From assembly GCF_041287255.1 (NCBI RefSeq), contig NZ_JBGGTX010000002.1, forward strand, positions 310,001 through 374,000: a stretch of DNA of 64,000 nt, read 5' to 3'. Made by a program: the position numbers and the translations under genes. This DNA comes from Tamlana flava (GTDB taxonomy: Bacteria > Bacteroidota > Bacteroidia > Flavobacteriales > Flavobacteriaceae). Of this stretch, positions 8,818 through 16,433 are shown piece after piece (positions within the stretch are counted from its first letter, which is position 1; each line of letters begins with the position of its first letter). The notes below the pieces were generated by a model. The model was not told the DNA's origin. It searched no databases and saw nothing but the letters and a program-made list of their open reading frames with translations.

Positions 8818-10671
8818 TTAGTCTAAATCGTTCTTCGTTATTAAACCAACAAGTTTGTTATCCTTTACAACCGGAAGACAGCCAATGGCATTATCCATCA
8901 TTAAACGTTTTGCTTCTTCCAATGTGGTGTATTCTCCTGTTGTTAAAAGTTCTGTTTTCATTAATTTGGAAACACTATAGTTTTGCCTCTTTGGTTGATT
9001 CAAATAAGTTTCAACATCTGTCCAAGTTAAAAGCCCAACAAGACCGCTATCGGTGTTTATAACTGGTAGGTGGTGAATGTTCTTCCATTTCATAATGTTT
9101 AAAACTAGCTCAATGCTATCATTTTTATCAACAGAAAAAATATCTGAGCTCATGGCGTGTTTCACCAATTTAGTCTTTATAAATGTTGCGTCATTTTCAG
9201 GATATAGTTTATCCCAGGTTGAAACAGGATATCCTCTTTCCTGTTTTTCATACATGTTAGCCGTAAGCACCTGCATGGCTTCAAACCTTTTATGGGTTTG
9301 TAATAAAGCCCTAAAGTTGCGTGTAAGCCACTCTGAACCATTGTTTCCACGAACACGGTCTTTAATCACCTTTAAATAATATTCCGCATCCTTGGGAGTT
9401 ACACCATATCTGTAGAGCCCTTTATAAGCCATAGGTAACAGTTCGTTTAAAATAAGGGCTTGACTAGGGATGTATTTACCGTTCCAATAAAATTGGGTAG
9501 CAGACCCATATCGTGCTGCATTGAAAAAATTGGTTTTAATATCTTTGAAATCCCACTGTTTGTGGATGTTTTCATATTTTTTTGGTTTACCCAGCATCAC
9601 GCCTACCCAAAACATCATATTGGCAATTTCATCAGTAGTAGTTGGTCCCGAGGGGAGGTATCGGTTTTCAATCCTAAGGTTAGGTTTTCCATCTATGACG
9701 CCATAACAAACCCTGTTCCATGGATAGACCGTGCCATTGTGCAAACCAAGTGCTCGCAACTTTGGAGTTTCATTGTTTTCTATCATTTCAACACTATCCT
9801 TTATAAAATGAGTGGTTAAAAAACTTCTGAACCTTGAAATGTTGTCTTTAAAAATATCTGAAATGGAACCTGTTTGCCAATGATTGCCAAAACTTACGCG
9901 CGACTGTTTTTCATTCAACAAATAGGAATTAGCCCGTGTATCAATGCTTTGGGTGAATAATGCAATTCTGGTTTCGCTCCACAATTCTTTACCAAATAAA
10001 ATGGGTGAATTTGTACAAGCACTCAAAATTGGCCCCGCAATAGCCTGTGCCCAATTATAATCATCCACAAATGTTTTGGGACTTAATTGTAAATGTACCT
10101 GAAAACTTGTGTTGCAACCTTCCAGCATAACGGAATCGTGTAATAAATTAAGCTCATCGACACCCTTAATATGAATGTCAAAACTTTTTCTTCTGTGTTG
10201 TTTTATGGCCTCGTTCAAAAAGGAATAACGCTCTACGGCCGTCATGCTTTTTTCGTCAACATTATTAACAGAAAGCGAAGGTAAAATACCCGTTAAAATC
10301 AGTTTTGTGTTCTTTCTGAAAGCCGCCTGCTTTGCTTTATTGAATAATTCATCCAATTGCTCATGTAGTTTAGAAAAACTGTCTGATCCCAATTGAAAAG
10401 TATCTAAGTTTATTTCGAGATTATAGTTGCTTATTTCTGTGGTAAAGTGCTCGTCGTTAATATCTTCAAGTAGCTCCAACGACTTGTTTACGGGTAAAAA
10501 CTCATTGTTCACAATACAAAACTCCTGCTCTGCCCCAATACGTAAGGGACCATCTTCAATTAGTCCTTTTTCACACATCAAATCTAAAGCCTTAATATCA
10601 TTTAATAAATGGTGTATGTAGTTAGCCCTATCTTTTTTTGTTTTAAGTTTAGCAACATTCAAATCTCCCAT
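8818..10671 (-). CDS. GCS2-type glutamate-cysteine ligase-like protein fused to tandem CBS domains
   Basis: An ATP-dependent carboxylate-amine ligase-like domain (residues ~25-475) is followed by two CBS domains (~490-617). The ligase part shows GCS2 features: RIGAEQEFC near residue 43, ISNYNLEINL, and TVYPWNRVCYG followed by RIENRYLPSGP. The CBS pair shows HHLPVINTDSGLVGLLTW and GCLPVVKDNKLVGLITKNDL. CBS modules usually bind adenine nucleotides, so regulation by energy state is plausible. I prefer the ATG at 10671; a GTG two codons upstream (10677) is possible. Whether it makes gamma-glutamylcysteine or another gamma-glutamyl compound is unknown. Confidence 0.78.
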   Translation of the reverse strand: MGDLNVAKLKTKKDRANYIHHLLNDIKALDLMCEKGLIEDGPLRIGAEQEFCIVNNEFLPVNKSLELLEDINDEHFTTEISNYNLEINLDTFQLGSDSFSKLHEQLDELFNKAKQAAFRKNTKLILTGILPSLSVNNVDEKSMTAVERYSFLNEAIKQHRRKSFDIHIKGVDELNLLHDSVMLEGCNTSFQVHLQLSPKTFVDDYNWAQAIAGPILSACTNSPILFGKELWSETRIALFTQSIDTRANSYLLNEKQSRVSFGNHWQTGSISDIFKDNISRFRSFLTTHFIKDSVEMIENNETPKLRALGLHNGTVYPWNRVCYGVIDGKPNLRIENRYLPSGPTTTDEIANMMFWVGVMLGKPKKYENIHKQWDFKDIKTNFFNAARYGSATQFYWNGKYIPSQALILNELLPMAYKGLYRYGVTPKDAEYYLKVIKDRVRGNNGSEWLTRNFRALLQTHKRFEAMQVLTANMYEKQERGYPVSTWDKLYPENDATFIKTKLVKHAMSSDIFSVDKNDSIELVLNIMKWKNIHHLPVINTDSGLVGLLTWTDVETYLNQPKRQNYSVSKLMKTELLTTGEYTTLEEAKRLMMDNAIGCLPVVKDNKLVGLITKNDLD

Positions 10672-10783
10672 GGTCACAAATTTTAATTACGGTTTAAACA
10701 ATTAAAAGTACTTGGATTCACACATTTTAAATATGATTTTTATCATATGGCAAAATGTGAATTACTGTGTTAATTGATATTGC

Positions 10784-10791
10784 TACATTTG
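10784..10791 (+). promoter_or_regulatory. Possible Bacteroidota -7 box (TAnnTTTG) for rnpA
   Basis: The octamer tacatttg matches the Bacteroidota -7 consensus TAnnTTTG and lies 17 bases upstream of the preferred rnpA start. No clear TTTG -33 element is seen at the expected spacing, so support is weak. Confidence 0.3.
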
Positions 10792-10808
10792 TGTTCACAA
10801 AATTGTTT

Positions 10809-11189
10809 ATGCGGGCATCGTTTCCTAAAAAAGAAAAATTAAAAGGCAAAAAGCTGATTGACCAATTGTTTGCCGAAGGGCAATCGGTTTCGGCATTTCC
10901 CTTGCGTTTGGTGTATCTAAAAACCTCCTTTGAAGACGATGTAATGGCCAAAGCAAGTGTTTCTGTAAGTAAGCGCAGTTTTAAAACAGCTGTTGACAGA
11001 AATCGTATAAAACGTTTAATGCGAGAAGCTTATCGTTTAAACAAAGCCACTTATTTTAACAATTTAAAAGCACAACATGCGTTTATGATTTTGTACATTG
11101 GCAAAGACAAACCCACGTTTGGCCAAATTGAAAAATTTATGAACCTTTTGTTTGCCAAATTTTTAAGCAAAGTTTCTGAAAACCTTTAG
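10809..11189 (+). CDS. rnpA: Ribonuclease P protein component
   Basis: Protein subunit of RNase P, which with the catalytic RNA matures tRNA 5' ends. The signature region SKRSFKTAVDRNRIKRLMRE near residues 55-74 is the conserved RNR-type basic helix, preceded by the FPKKEKLKGKKLIDQLF N-terminal segment. Start chosen at ATG 10809 (126 residues), which matches the usual family N-terminus; the longer reading from 10767 adds an atypical hydrophobic leader overlapping the promoter area. rpmH is not adjacent. The stop is 13-22 bases before the protease start, suggesting an operon. Confidence 0.93.
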   Translation: MRASFPKKEKLKGKKLIDQLFAEGQSVSAFPLRLVYLKTSFEDDVMAKASVSVSKRSFKTAVDRNRIKRLMREAYRLNKATYFNNLKAQHAFMILYIGKDKPTFGQIEKFMNLLFAKFLSKVSENL

Positions 11190-11202
11190 GGAATCAATAA
11201 AA

Positions 11203-12843
11203 ATGAAAATCATGAAATTATCCAAAAAGAAAATTATTATTCCGCTATTGGCTGGTATTATATTTTTTAGCACCACAGCCTTTAAAAATGACTTTTTTGA
11301 AATAGCTAAGCAAATTGAAATTTTCACCACGTTGTTCAAAGAACTTAACATGAACTACGTTGATGAAACTAACCCTGGAGATTTAATGGACACAGCCATA
11401 AAAAGTATGTTGGAAGATTTAGATCCCTATACCAATTTTATGAATGAGCAAGATGTTGAGGCTGCCAGAATTAATAATACGGGCGATTATACTGGTATTG
11501 GTGCCAAAATTCAAACCCTTAAAGATAAGTTGGTAGTGGTAGAGCCTTATAAAGATTATCCAGCAGACAAAGCGGGCTTAAAAGCCGGCGATGAAATCAT
11601 TAAAGTAGGGAATGTATTGGTTGAAAACTATAAAGAAAATGCTGGCGATTTACTTAAAGGCTCCCCAGATACGTCGGTTGAAGTAACTTATAAACGCCAA
11701 GGGAAAACACAAACAGCTACCATTAATCGCGCCGAAGTTGAAATAAAGGCTGTTCCTCATTTTTCAATGGTCAACGACAAAACAGGTTATATTGTTTTGA
11801 GCAGGTTTAGTAGAAAAGCACACGATGAAACTAATTATGCTCTGCGCGATTTAAAGGCCCAAGGGGCTCAAAGAATCATATTGGATTTAAGAGGCAACCC
11901 TGGTGGATTGGTTAATGAAGCCATTGATATTGTAAACCTTTTTGTCCCTAAAGGACAGTTGGTGGTAACAACAAAATCTAAGGTTAAACAATTCAATCGT
12001 CCCTACATAACAAAAAACGAGCCTATAGATACAGAAATTCCACTGGTTATTTTAATAGATGGAAAAAGCGCATCAGCAAGTGAAATTGTTTCTGGAGCTT
12101 TACAAGATTTGGACCGTGCAGTTATTGTTGGGGCGCGTAGTTTTGGAAAAGGTTTAGTGCAACGGCCCATGGAAGTGGCCTTCGGCACCCAAGTAAAAAT
12201 AACCATTTCTAGATATTATACCCCATCCGGAAGGTGCCTTCAAGCTTTGGATTATTGGAACAGAAACGAAAAAGGTGAGGCTGTTAAAATTAATCAAGAA
12301 AATTACCATGAGTTTAAAACTAAAAACGGGCGCAAGGTTTTTGATGGCGGTGGCGTTTTTCCAGACGTTGCTATGGGATTGTATAAGACCTCGCCTATTA
12401 CTAACGCCATCATTAACAATAATTTAATTTTCGATTATTGCACAAACTATTATTACAATCATAAAGTCGAAGATATAAATAACTTAAAGCTTTCAAACCA
12501 AGACTTTATTGAGTTTAAAAACTATCTAAAGCACAATAATTTTTCATTTGAAACCGATACAGAAAAAGCTCTTAAAAAAGCTTTTGAAGCCGCTAAAAAG
12601 GAAGAATTGAATGATGATATTGAAAAGGATTATACGGTATTGATTTCAAATTTAGAGCAATCAAAAACAAGTGTTATTGACGAAAATAAAGAATTTTTGT
12701 TGGAGCTTTTAACCGAAGATATCGTTAAGCGTTATGTGTATAGAGAAGGCCTGTACGATTATTATAAAATTCATGACGCTGAAATTAAAAAAGCAACTGA
12801 AATTCTTGGTAACCTGTCTACTTATCAAGGCTTTTTAAAGTAA
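11203..12843 (+). CDS. C-terminal processing peptidase (S41), CtpA/Prc-like
   Basis: Periplasmic protease of family S41. It has an N-terminal signal or anchor (about residues 1-30), a PDZ domain at ~90-170 (ADKAGLKAGDEIIKVG), and the catalytic tail-protease domain. The nucleophile Ser is in DGKSASASEIVSGAL and the Lys ~25 residues on in GARSFGKGLVQ, the usual Ser-Lys dyad. A helical C-terminal extension of ~150 residues follows. The start may be 11203 or the ATG at 11212 (MKLSKKK). Co-transcription with rnpA is likely from spacing. Confidence 0.92.
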   Translation: MKIMKLSKKKIIIPLLAGIIFFSTTAFKNDFFEIAKQIEIFTTLFKELNMNYVDETNPGDLMDTAIKSMLEDLDPYTNFMNEQDVEAARINNTGDYTGIGAKIQTLKDKLVVVEPYKDYPADKAGLKAGDEIIKVGNVLVENYKENAGDLLKGSPDTSVEVTYKRQGKTQTATINRAEVEIKAVPHFSMVNDKTGYIVLSRFSRKAHDETNYALRDLKAQGAQRIILDLRGNPGGLVNEAIDIVNLFVPKGQLVVTTKSKVKQFNRPYITKNEPIDTEIPLVILIDGKSASASEIVSGALQDLDRAVIVGARSFGKGLVQRPMEVAFGTQVKITISRYYTPSGRCLQALDYWNRNEKGEAVKINQENYHEFKTKNGRKVFDGGGVFPDVAMGLYKTSPITNAIINNNLIFDYCTNYYYNHKVEDINNLKLSNQDFIEFKNYLKHNNFSFETDTEKALKKAFEAAKKEELNDDIEKDYTVLISNLEQSKTSVIDENKEFLLELLTEDIVKRYVYREGLYDYYKIHDAEIKKATEILGNLSTYQGFLK

Positions 12844-12984
12844 ATTGAAGGTGTTTTTTATCGAAAAAACTGGTATTTTAGTTTTGTAACATATGTGTTC
12901 AACTTGTAAAAACCACTGTTTACAGGGTTCTGACATGGTTTTCGATTAAAAATAGTATCTTTAACTCCTATTATAAACCCTACT

Positions 12985-13842
12985 ATGAATAAATTATTGG
13001 TATTAATATTACTGATACTCAGCCACGTGTTTGGTTTTTCCCAAAAAGAATTAAAACACGAGGTCTATTTTGATACTGATAAATACGTTGTTCCGCCAAC
13101 CGAGGAAAACCGTTTGCTTTTATTTATTTCTACCTTAAACGATTTGGACATTGAGTCAATATCCATATTCGGTTTTTGTGATGATCGGGGTGCCAATAAT
13201 TACAATCTAAAACTCTCACAACAACGTGCCGATGCTATCAAAGTAATTTTTTCCAACAATGAAATAAGTGAAGATTTAATTACAAATGTTGATGGTAAAG
13301 GGGAAATTCTTTTAAAAATTGTTGAGGAAAAAGATATATTGAAAATCAGGGGCTTAAACAGAAAAGTAGAAATTATTGTTAAGCCAAAGCCTTCCAAACC
13401 CAAAGAAGATCTTCTTGCGATGAATGGAGATGAGCCAAAAGAAAAAGATGTTATAGATCTTATTAGGGAAAGTTCAAAAGGTGATAAAATAGTTTTTAAT
13501 AACATATTGTTTAAAACAGGTTATGCTGCCGTTGTGCCTGCTTCAAAAAAAACATTGGAAGAAATAGCTAAGGTTTTAGCGGAGCGCGACGATATTTATT
13601 TCACTATACAAGGGCATGTTTGTTGTACCCAGTATACGAGGGATGCCGTAGATAGACGAACCAAAAAACGCAACCTATCTGAAGCTCGAGCAAAATATGT
13701 TTACGACTATTTTGTTAAAAAAGGGGTTGACCCAAAACGTATGCGCCATTTAGGTATGCGAAGAAAATTTCCGCTTGGTGGCGATCCAAAATTTGATAGA
13801 CGCGTAGAAATACTTATTACCTACGTTGGCAATGCTAATTAA
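12985..13842 (+). CDS. OmpA-family protein with two OmpA-like domains
   Basis: Exported protein of 285 residues with signal peptide (1-19, ending GFSQ). Two peptidoglycan-binding OmpA-like domains follow: residues ~27-130 (FGFCDDRGANNYNLKLSQQRAD) and ~155-280 (IQGHVCCTQ, then NLSEARAKYVYDYFVKKGVD and RRVEILI). There is no beta-barrel, so it is probably a periplasmic cell-wall-binding protein. The double domain and the paired Cys in GHVCC, where GHTD is common, are unusual. Confidence 0.82.
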   Translation: MNKLLVLILLILSHVFGFSQKELKHEVYFDTDKYVVPPTEENRLLLFISTLNDLDIESISIFGFCDDRGANNYNLKLSQQRADAIKVIFSNNEISEDLITNVDGKGEILLKIVEEKDILKIRGLNRKVEIIVKPKPSKPKEDLLAMNGDEPKEKDVIDLIRESSKGDKIVFNNILFKTGYAAVVPASKKTLEEIAKVLAERDDIYFTIQGHVCCTQYTRDAVDRRTKKRNLSEARAKYVYDYFVKKGVDPKRMRHLGMRRKFPLGGDPKFDRRVEILITYVGNAN

Positions 13843-13857
13843 AAGCTTATGCATTAT

Positions 13858-13900
13858 AAAACCTACTTACTATTTTGCATTGAAGCGGTAATTAGGTTTT
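13858..13900. terminator. Bidirectional hairpin between convergent OmpA and GNAT genes
   Basis: Imperfect inverted repeat aaaacctacttac (13858-13870) against gtaattaggtttt (13888-13900), located between two convergent stops. Flanking A and T runs suit termination on both strands. Confidence 0.5.
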
Positions 13901-13906
13901 GAAGTT

Positions 13907-14353
13907 TCAGAACGAACCTATCATGGCTATATGCGGAATGTCATCTTCAAGATATTCCTCGCCAATTGCCTTAAACCCAACATTTGTATAAAATTGTTTG
14001 AGATAGGATTGTGCAGAAATTTTTATGATAGATTCCTTAAAGTTGTTTTTAATGGCTTTGATGGATGCTTCCATGATATCGTAACCATATTTATAGCGTC
14101 TTTCTTTTTTGGCAACCACAACCCTACCTATACTGGCTTTTTCAAAATAATCCCCTGGCTTAAAAATTCTAGAATATGCAACTAATTTATCATGCTTAAA
14201 ACCTAATACATGAAAAGCCTTTTCGTCTTTTCCGTCAACATCTTGATACACACAATTCTGCTCAACCACAAATACTTCGCTACGCAACTGAAGTAAATCG
14301 TAAAGTTCTTGTTTGGTTAATTCCTTGAAGGATTTTATTTTAATTTCTAACAT
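13907..14353 (-). CDS. ElaA-like GNAT acetyltransferase
   Basis: Cytoplasmic N-acetyltransferase of the GNAT fold, 148 residues from the ATG at 14353. LRSEVFVVEQNCVYQDVDG near residues 22-40 is the hallmark of ElaA-like proteins, and the acetyl-CoA loop region IGRVVVAKKERRYKYGYD fits GNAT motif A. Substrate unknown. A longer reading to 14470 adds 39 residues encoded by an interspersed hairpin repeat (14363-14466) and is unlikely to be genuine. Confidence 0.85.
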   Translation of the reverse strand: MLEIKIKSFKELTKQELYDLLQLRSEVFVVEQNCVYQDVDGKDEKAFHVLGFKHDKLVAYSRIFKPGDYFEKASIGRVVVAKKERRYKYGYDIMEASIKAIKNNFKESIIKISAQSYLKQFYTNVGFKAIGEEYLEDDIPHIAMIGSF

Positions 14354-14362
14354 CTTAAAAAA

Positions 14363-14466
14363 CGTCATAGCGAGACTTTTTAAAAAAGTCGTGGCAATCT
14401 TTAAAAATGAATTTTTATTAGATAAATTTATCAGATTCCTACGTCGTTCCTCCTTAGAATAACGAC
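14363..14466. repeat. Palindromic interspersed repeat (gtcat-gcgag type)
   Basis: Imperfect inverted repeat filling the gap between the GNAT and CDF genes. The left arm begins cgtcatagcgag and continues to gtggcaatct; the right arm runs agattcctacgtcgttcctc to aataacgac. It resembles the widespread small repeat family whose arms read roughly gtcattgcgagg...gcaatct, common in Bacteroidota intergenic regions. The right arm ends exactly at the CDF stop codon. It may act as a transcript-end hairpin or be a non-autonomous mobile remnant. Confidence 0.6.
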
Positions 14467-15384
14467 TCAATCCTGTACAATAACATCTTTGGGATCAACT
14501 TTTTCAAACTCGGGTTGAATGTTTACATGGTTAATGTCATATTTTGAGAAAACCAAATCTTCTATTTTACGTAAAATAGAATCAAATTCAGAAAGCGTAA
14601 TGTCTTCGGTAAAATCTATATGGGCCTCTAAATGCACTTCGTCTTCATTTAATTGCCAAGCATGTACGTGGTGCACATTTTTAATACTTTCAAATGCATT
14701 TATTTCATCTACAATTTTTTTAATAGGAATGTTATCTGGCGTAAAAAGCATTAATACTTTGGTGGATGTTTTTAATAAATCATAGCCCATATAGATAAGA
14801 TAAAGGGCTATGGCCAAAGTTAATGCGCTGTCTACCCAATAAATTTGATAGAATTTCATGAGCAAACCACCTATTAACACCGCAACACTGGCCATCATAT
14901 CGGTTAATAAGTGCAGATAGGCACTACGCATATTCATATTTAATTTTGAATCTTTTTTAAGTAGTAGTACACTTAAGCCGTTGGCCACAATACCTAACAA
15001 TGACAACCATATAACCAAGCCACTTTCAATTTCTTCAGGGTTTCTGAATCTTTTTATAGCTTCTATAATCAATAATATAGCAACTATAATTAACGTTGAG
15101 GCATTAACAAATGCCGCCAAAATTTCGGCACGTTTATAACCAAACGTTCTGTGCAAGGAAGCTTCTTTTTTGGCAAGTTTATTGGCCGCATAACTAACAA
15201 TCAAAGACAACACATCACTGAAATTATGAAGCGCATCACTTAAAAGAGCCAAACTACCAGACAGTATACCACCAATTACTTGCGATGCCGTGATAAGAAT
15301 ATTTAGTAAAATGGATATAAAAAGATTTCTACCTTTTAAATCGGGGTGACTATGGCTGTGATTATGGGAATGGTTATGTGGCAT
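14467..15384 (-). CDS. Cation diffusion facilitator (CDF) metal exporter
   Basis: Inner-membrane metal/proton antiporter of the CDF family, likely for Zn(II) or related ions. The N-terminus is His-rich (HNHSHNHSHSH), six membrane segments follow, and metal-site motifs LLSDALHNFSD (helix 2) and HLLTDMMAS (helix 5) give the HxxxD/HxxxD arrangement of zinc CDFs. The cytoplasmic C-terminal domain carries HVHAWQLNEDEVHLEAHI. The start codon directly abuts the rpiB stop, so the two genes are likely one transcript. Confidence 0.92.
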   Translation of the reverse strand: MPHNHSHNHSHSHPDLKGRNLFISILLNILITASQVIGGILSGSLALLSDALHNFSDVLSLIVSYAANKLAKKEASLHRTFGYKRAEILAAFVNASTLIIVAILLIIEAIKRFRNPEEIESGLVIWLSLLGIVANGLSVLLLKKDSKLNMNMRSAYLHLLTDMMASVAVLIGGLLMKFYQIYWVDSALTLAIALYLIYMGYDLLKTSTKVLMLFTPDNIPIKKIVDEINAFESIKNVHHVHAWQLNEDEVHLEAHIDFTEDITLSEFDSILRKIEDLVFSKYDINHVNIQPEFEKVDPKDVIVQD

Positions 15385-15819
15385 TTAGCAAGATACCGGC
15401 ATTTTATCTATTCTAGTTTGGTGGCGGCCACCTTCAAAATCAGTATTTAAAAAAACATCAACCATTTCAATCGCCTGTTGAATGGCCGTAAATCTTGCAG
15501 GAATACATAAAATATTAGCATTATTATGGCTGCGTATTAAATGAACAATTTCTTTGTTCCAACACAAACCAGCACGTATTTTTTGGTGTTTATTTGCCGT
15601 CATGGCAACACCATTGGCACTACCACAAATTAGAATACCAAAATCGGCTTTTCCGTTTTCAACATCATCAGCAACAGGGTGAACAAAATCGGCATAATCT
15701 ACACTGTCACTTCTATCTGTACCATAGTTTTTAACGGTATATCCTTTTGCTTCAAGATGTTTAACAATGGCTTTTTTATAATCGGTTCCGGCGTGGTCGT
15801 TTCCTATAGAAATATTCAT
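15385..15819 (-). CDS. rpiB: Ribose-5-phosphate isomerase B
   Basis: Pentose-phosphate enzyme interconverting ribose-5-phosphate and ribulose-5-phosphate. Start set at the ATG at 15819, giving the canonical RpiB N-terminus ISIGNDHAGTDYK; a reading from 15885 adds 22 atypical hydrophobic residues. The Cys-containing active-site segment ICGSANGVAMTANK and RAGLCWN match the LacAB/RpiB family. Length of 144 residues is normal. Confidence 0.93.
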   Translation of the reverse strand: MNISIGNDHAGTDYKKAIVKHLEAKGYTVKNYGTDRSDSVDYADFVHPVADDVENGKADFGILICGSANGVAMTANKHQKIRAGLCWNKEIVHLIRSHNNANILCIPARFTAIQQAIEMVDVFLNTDFEGGRHQTRIDKMPVSC

Positions 15820-15885
15820 TTTTTGTATTTTAATATAACCTAATACAAAGGTAATAATTATAAACTTGTGAATGATATTATTCAT

Positions 15886-16433
15886 TACTTGTTAATAAGT
15901 GTTCATTATTTTCTGAAATAAAAATTGGGTTAATTCAATAATTTTTTCAAACCAAAACCTCTAGATGAAAAGCAAATTTTTAATTCATTTTTTCTAGATA
16001 AGTTTTCAGTCTAAACATTTGAATCTATAAACACATTATTTTTAAAAGTTATCAATAAAAACCCGTGAAATTTAGTTGTTAACAATTGTGAATACAAGTT
16101 TGAAATAAGTTATATATGAAGCTTTTAAAATAATTTTTATTGTTAATTACCTTTTAACAGAACGTAAATTTATTGTAATCAAAATAAAATTTAGAAAAGT
16201 TATACCGCTATTAACAAGCTATAATAACCATTATTTATTTTTTAAATTTTAAAAAAGAATTTATTAATGTTATATATAGTGTGGATAACTTGAATTTAAC
16301 AGTAGAATAATATGGTTAAATATTAAAACCGTAGCTTTGTGAAAACAAATAGCAAATTCTTCGCCTAAATTATAGCTATTTAATAACCGAATTTCAATTA
16401 ACTTTAGAAATTCATTTAAGATTACAATAATTA
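15886..16433. other. AT-rich intergenic region, candidate oriC
   Basis: A 548-base gap between divergent rpiB and rnr with no plausible gene. It is very AT-rich and contains one perfect DnaA box (tgtggataa, 16280-16288) plus near matches: ttatcaata at about 16049, tgtgaatac at about 16088 and tgtgaatga at about 15867. Long A/T tracts could serve as an unwinding element. It also must hold the promoters of both flanking genes. dnaA is not in the window, which does not exclude an origin in Bacteroidota. Confidence 0.35.

Noticed and set aside
15886..16433. CRISPR array or small-RNA gene in the AT-rich gap
   Set aside because: No regularly spaced direct repeats and no GC-containing structured segment are visible.
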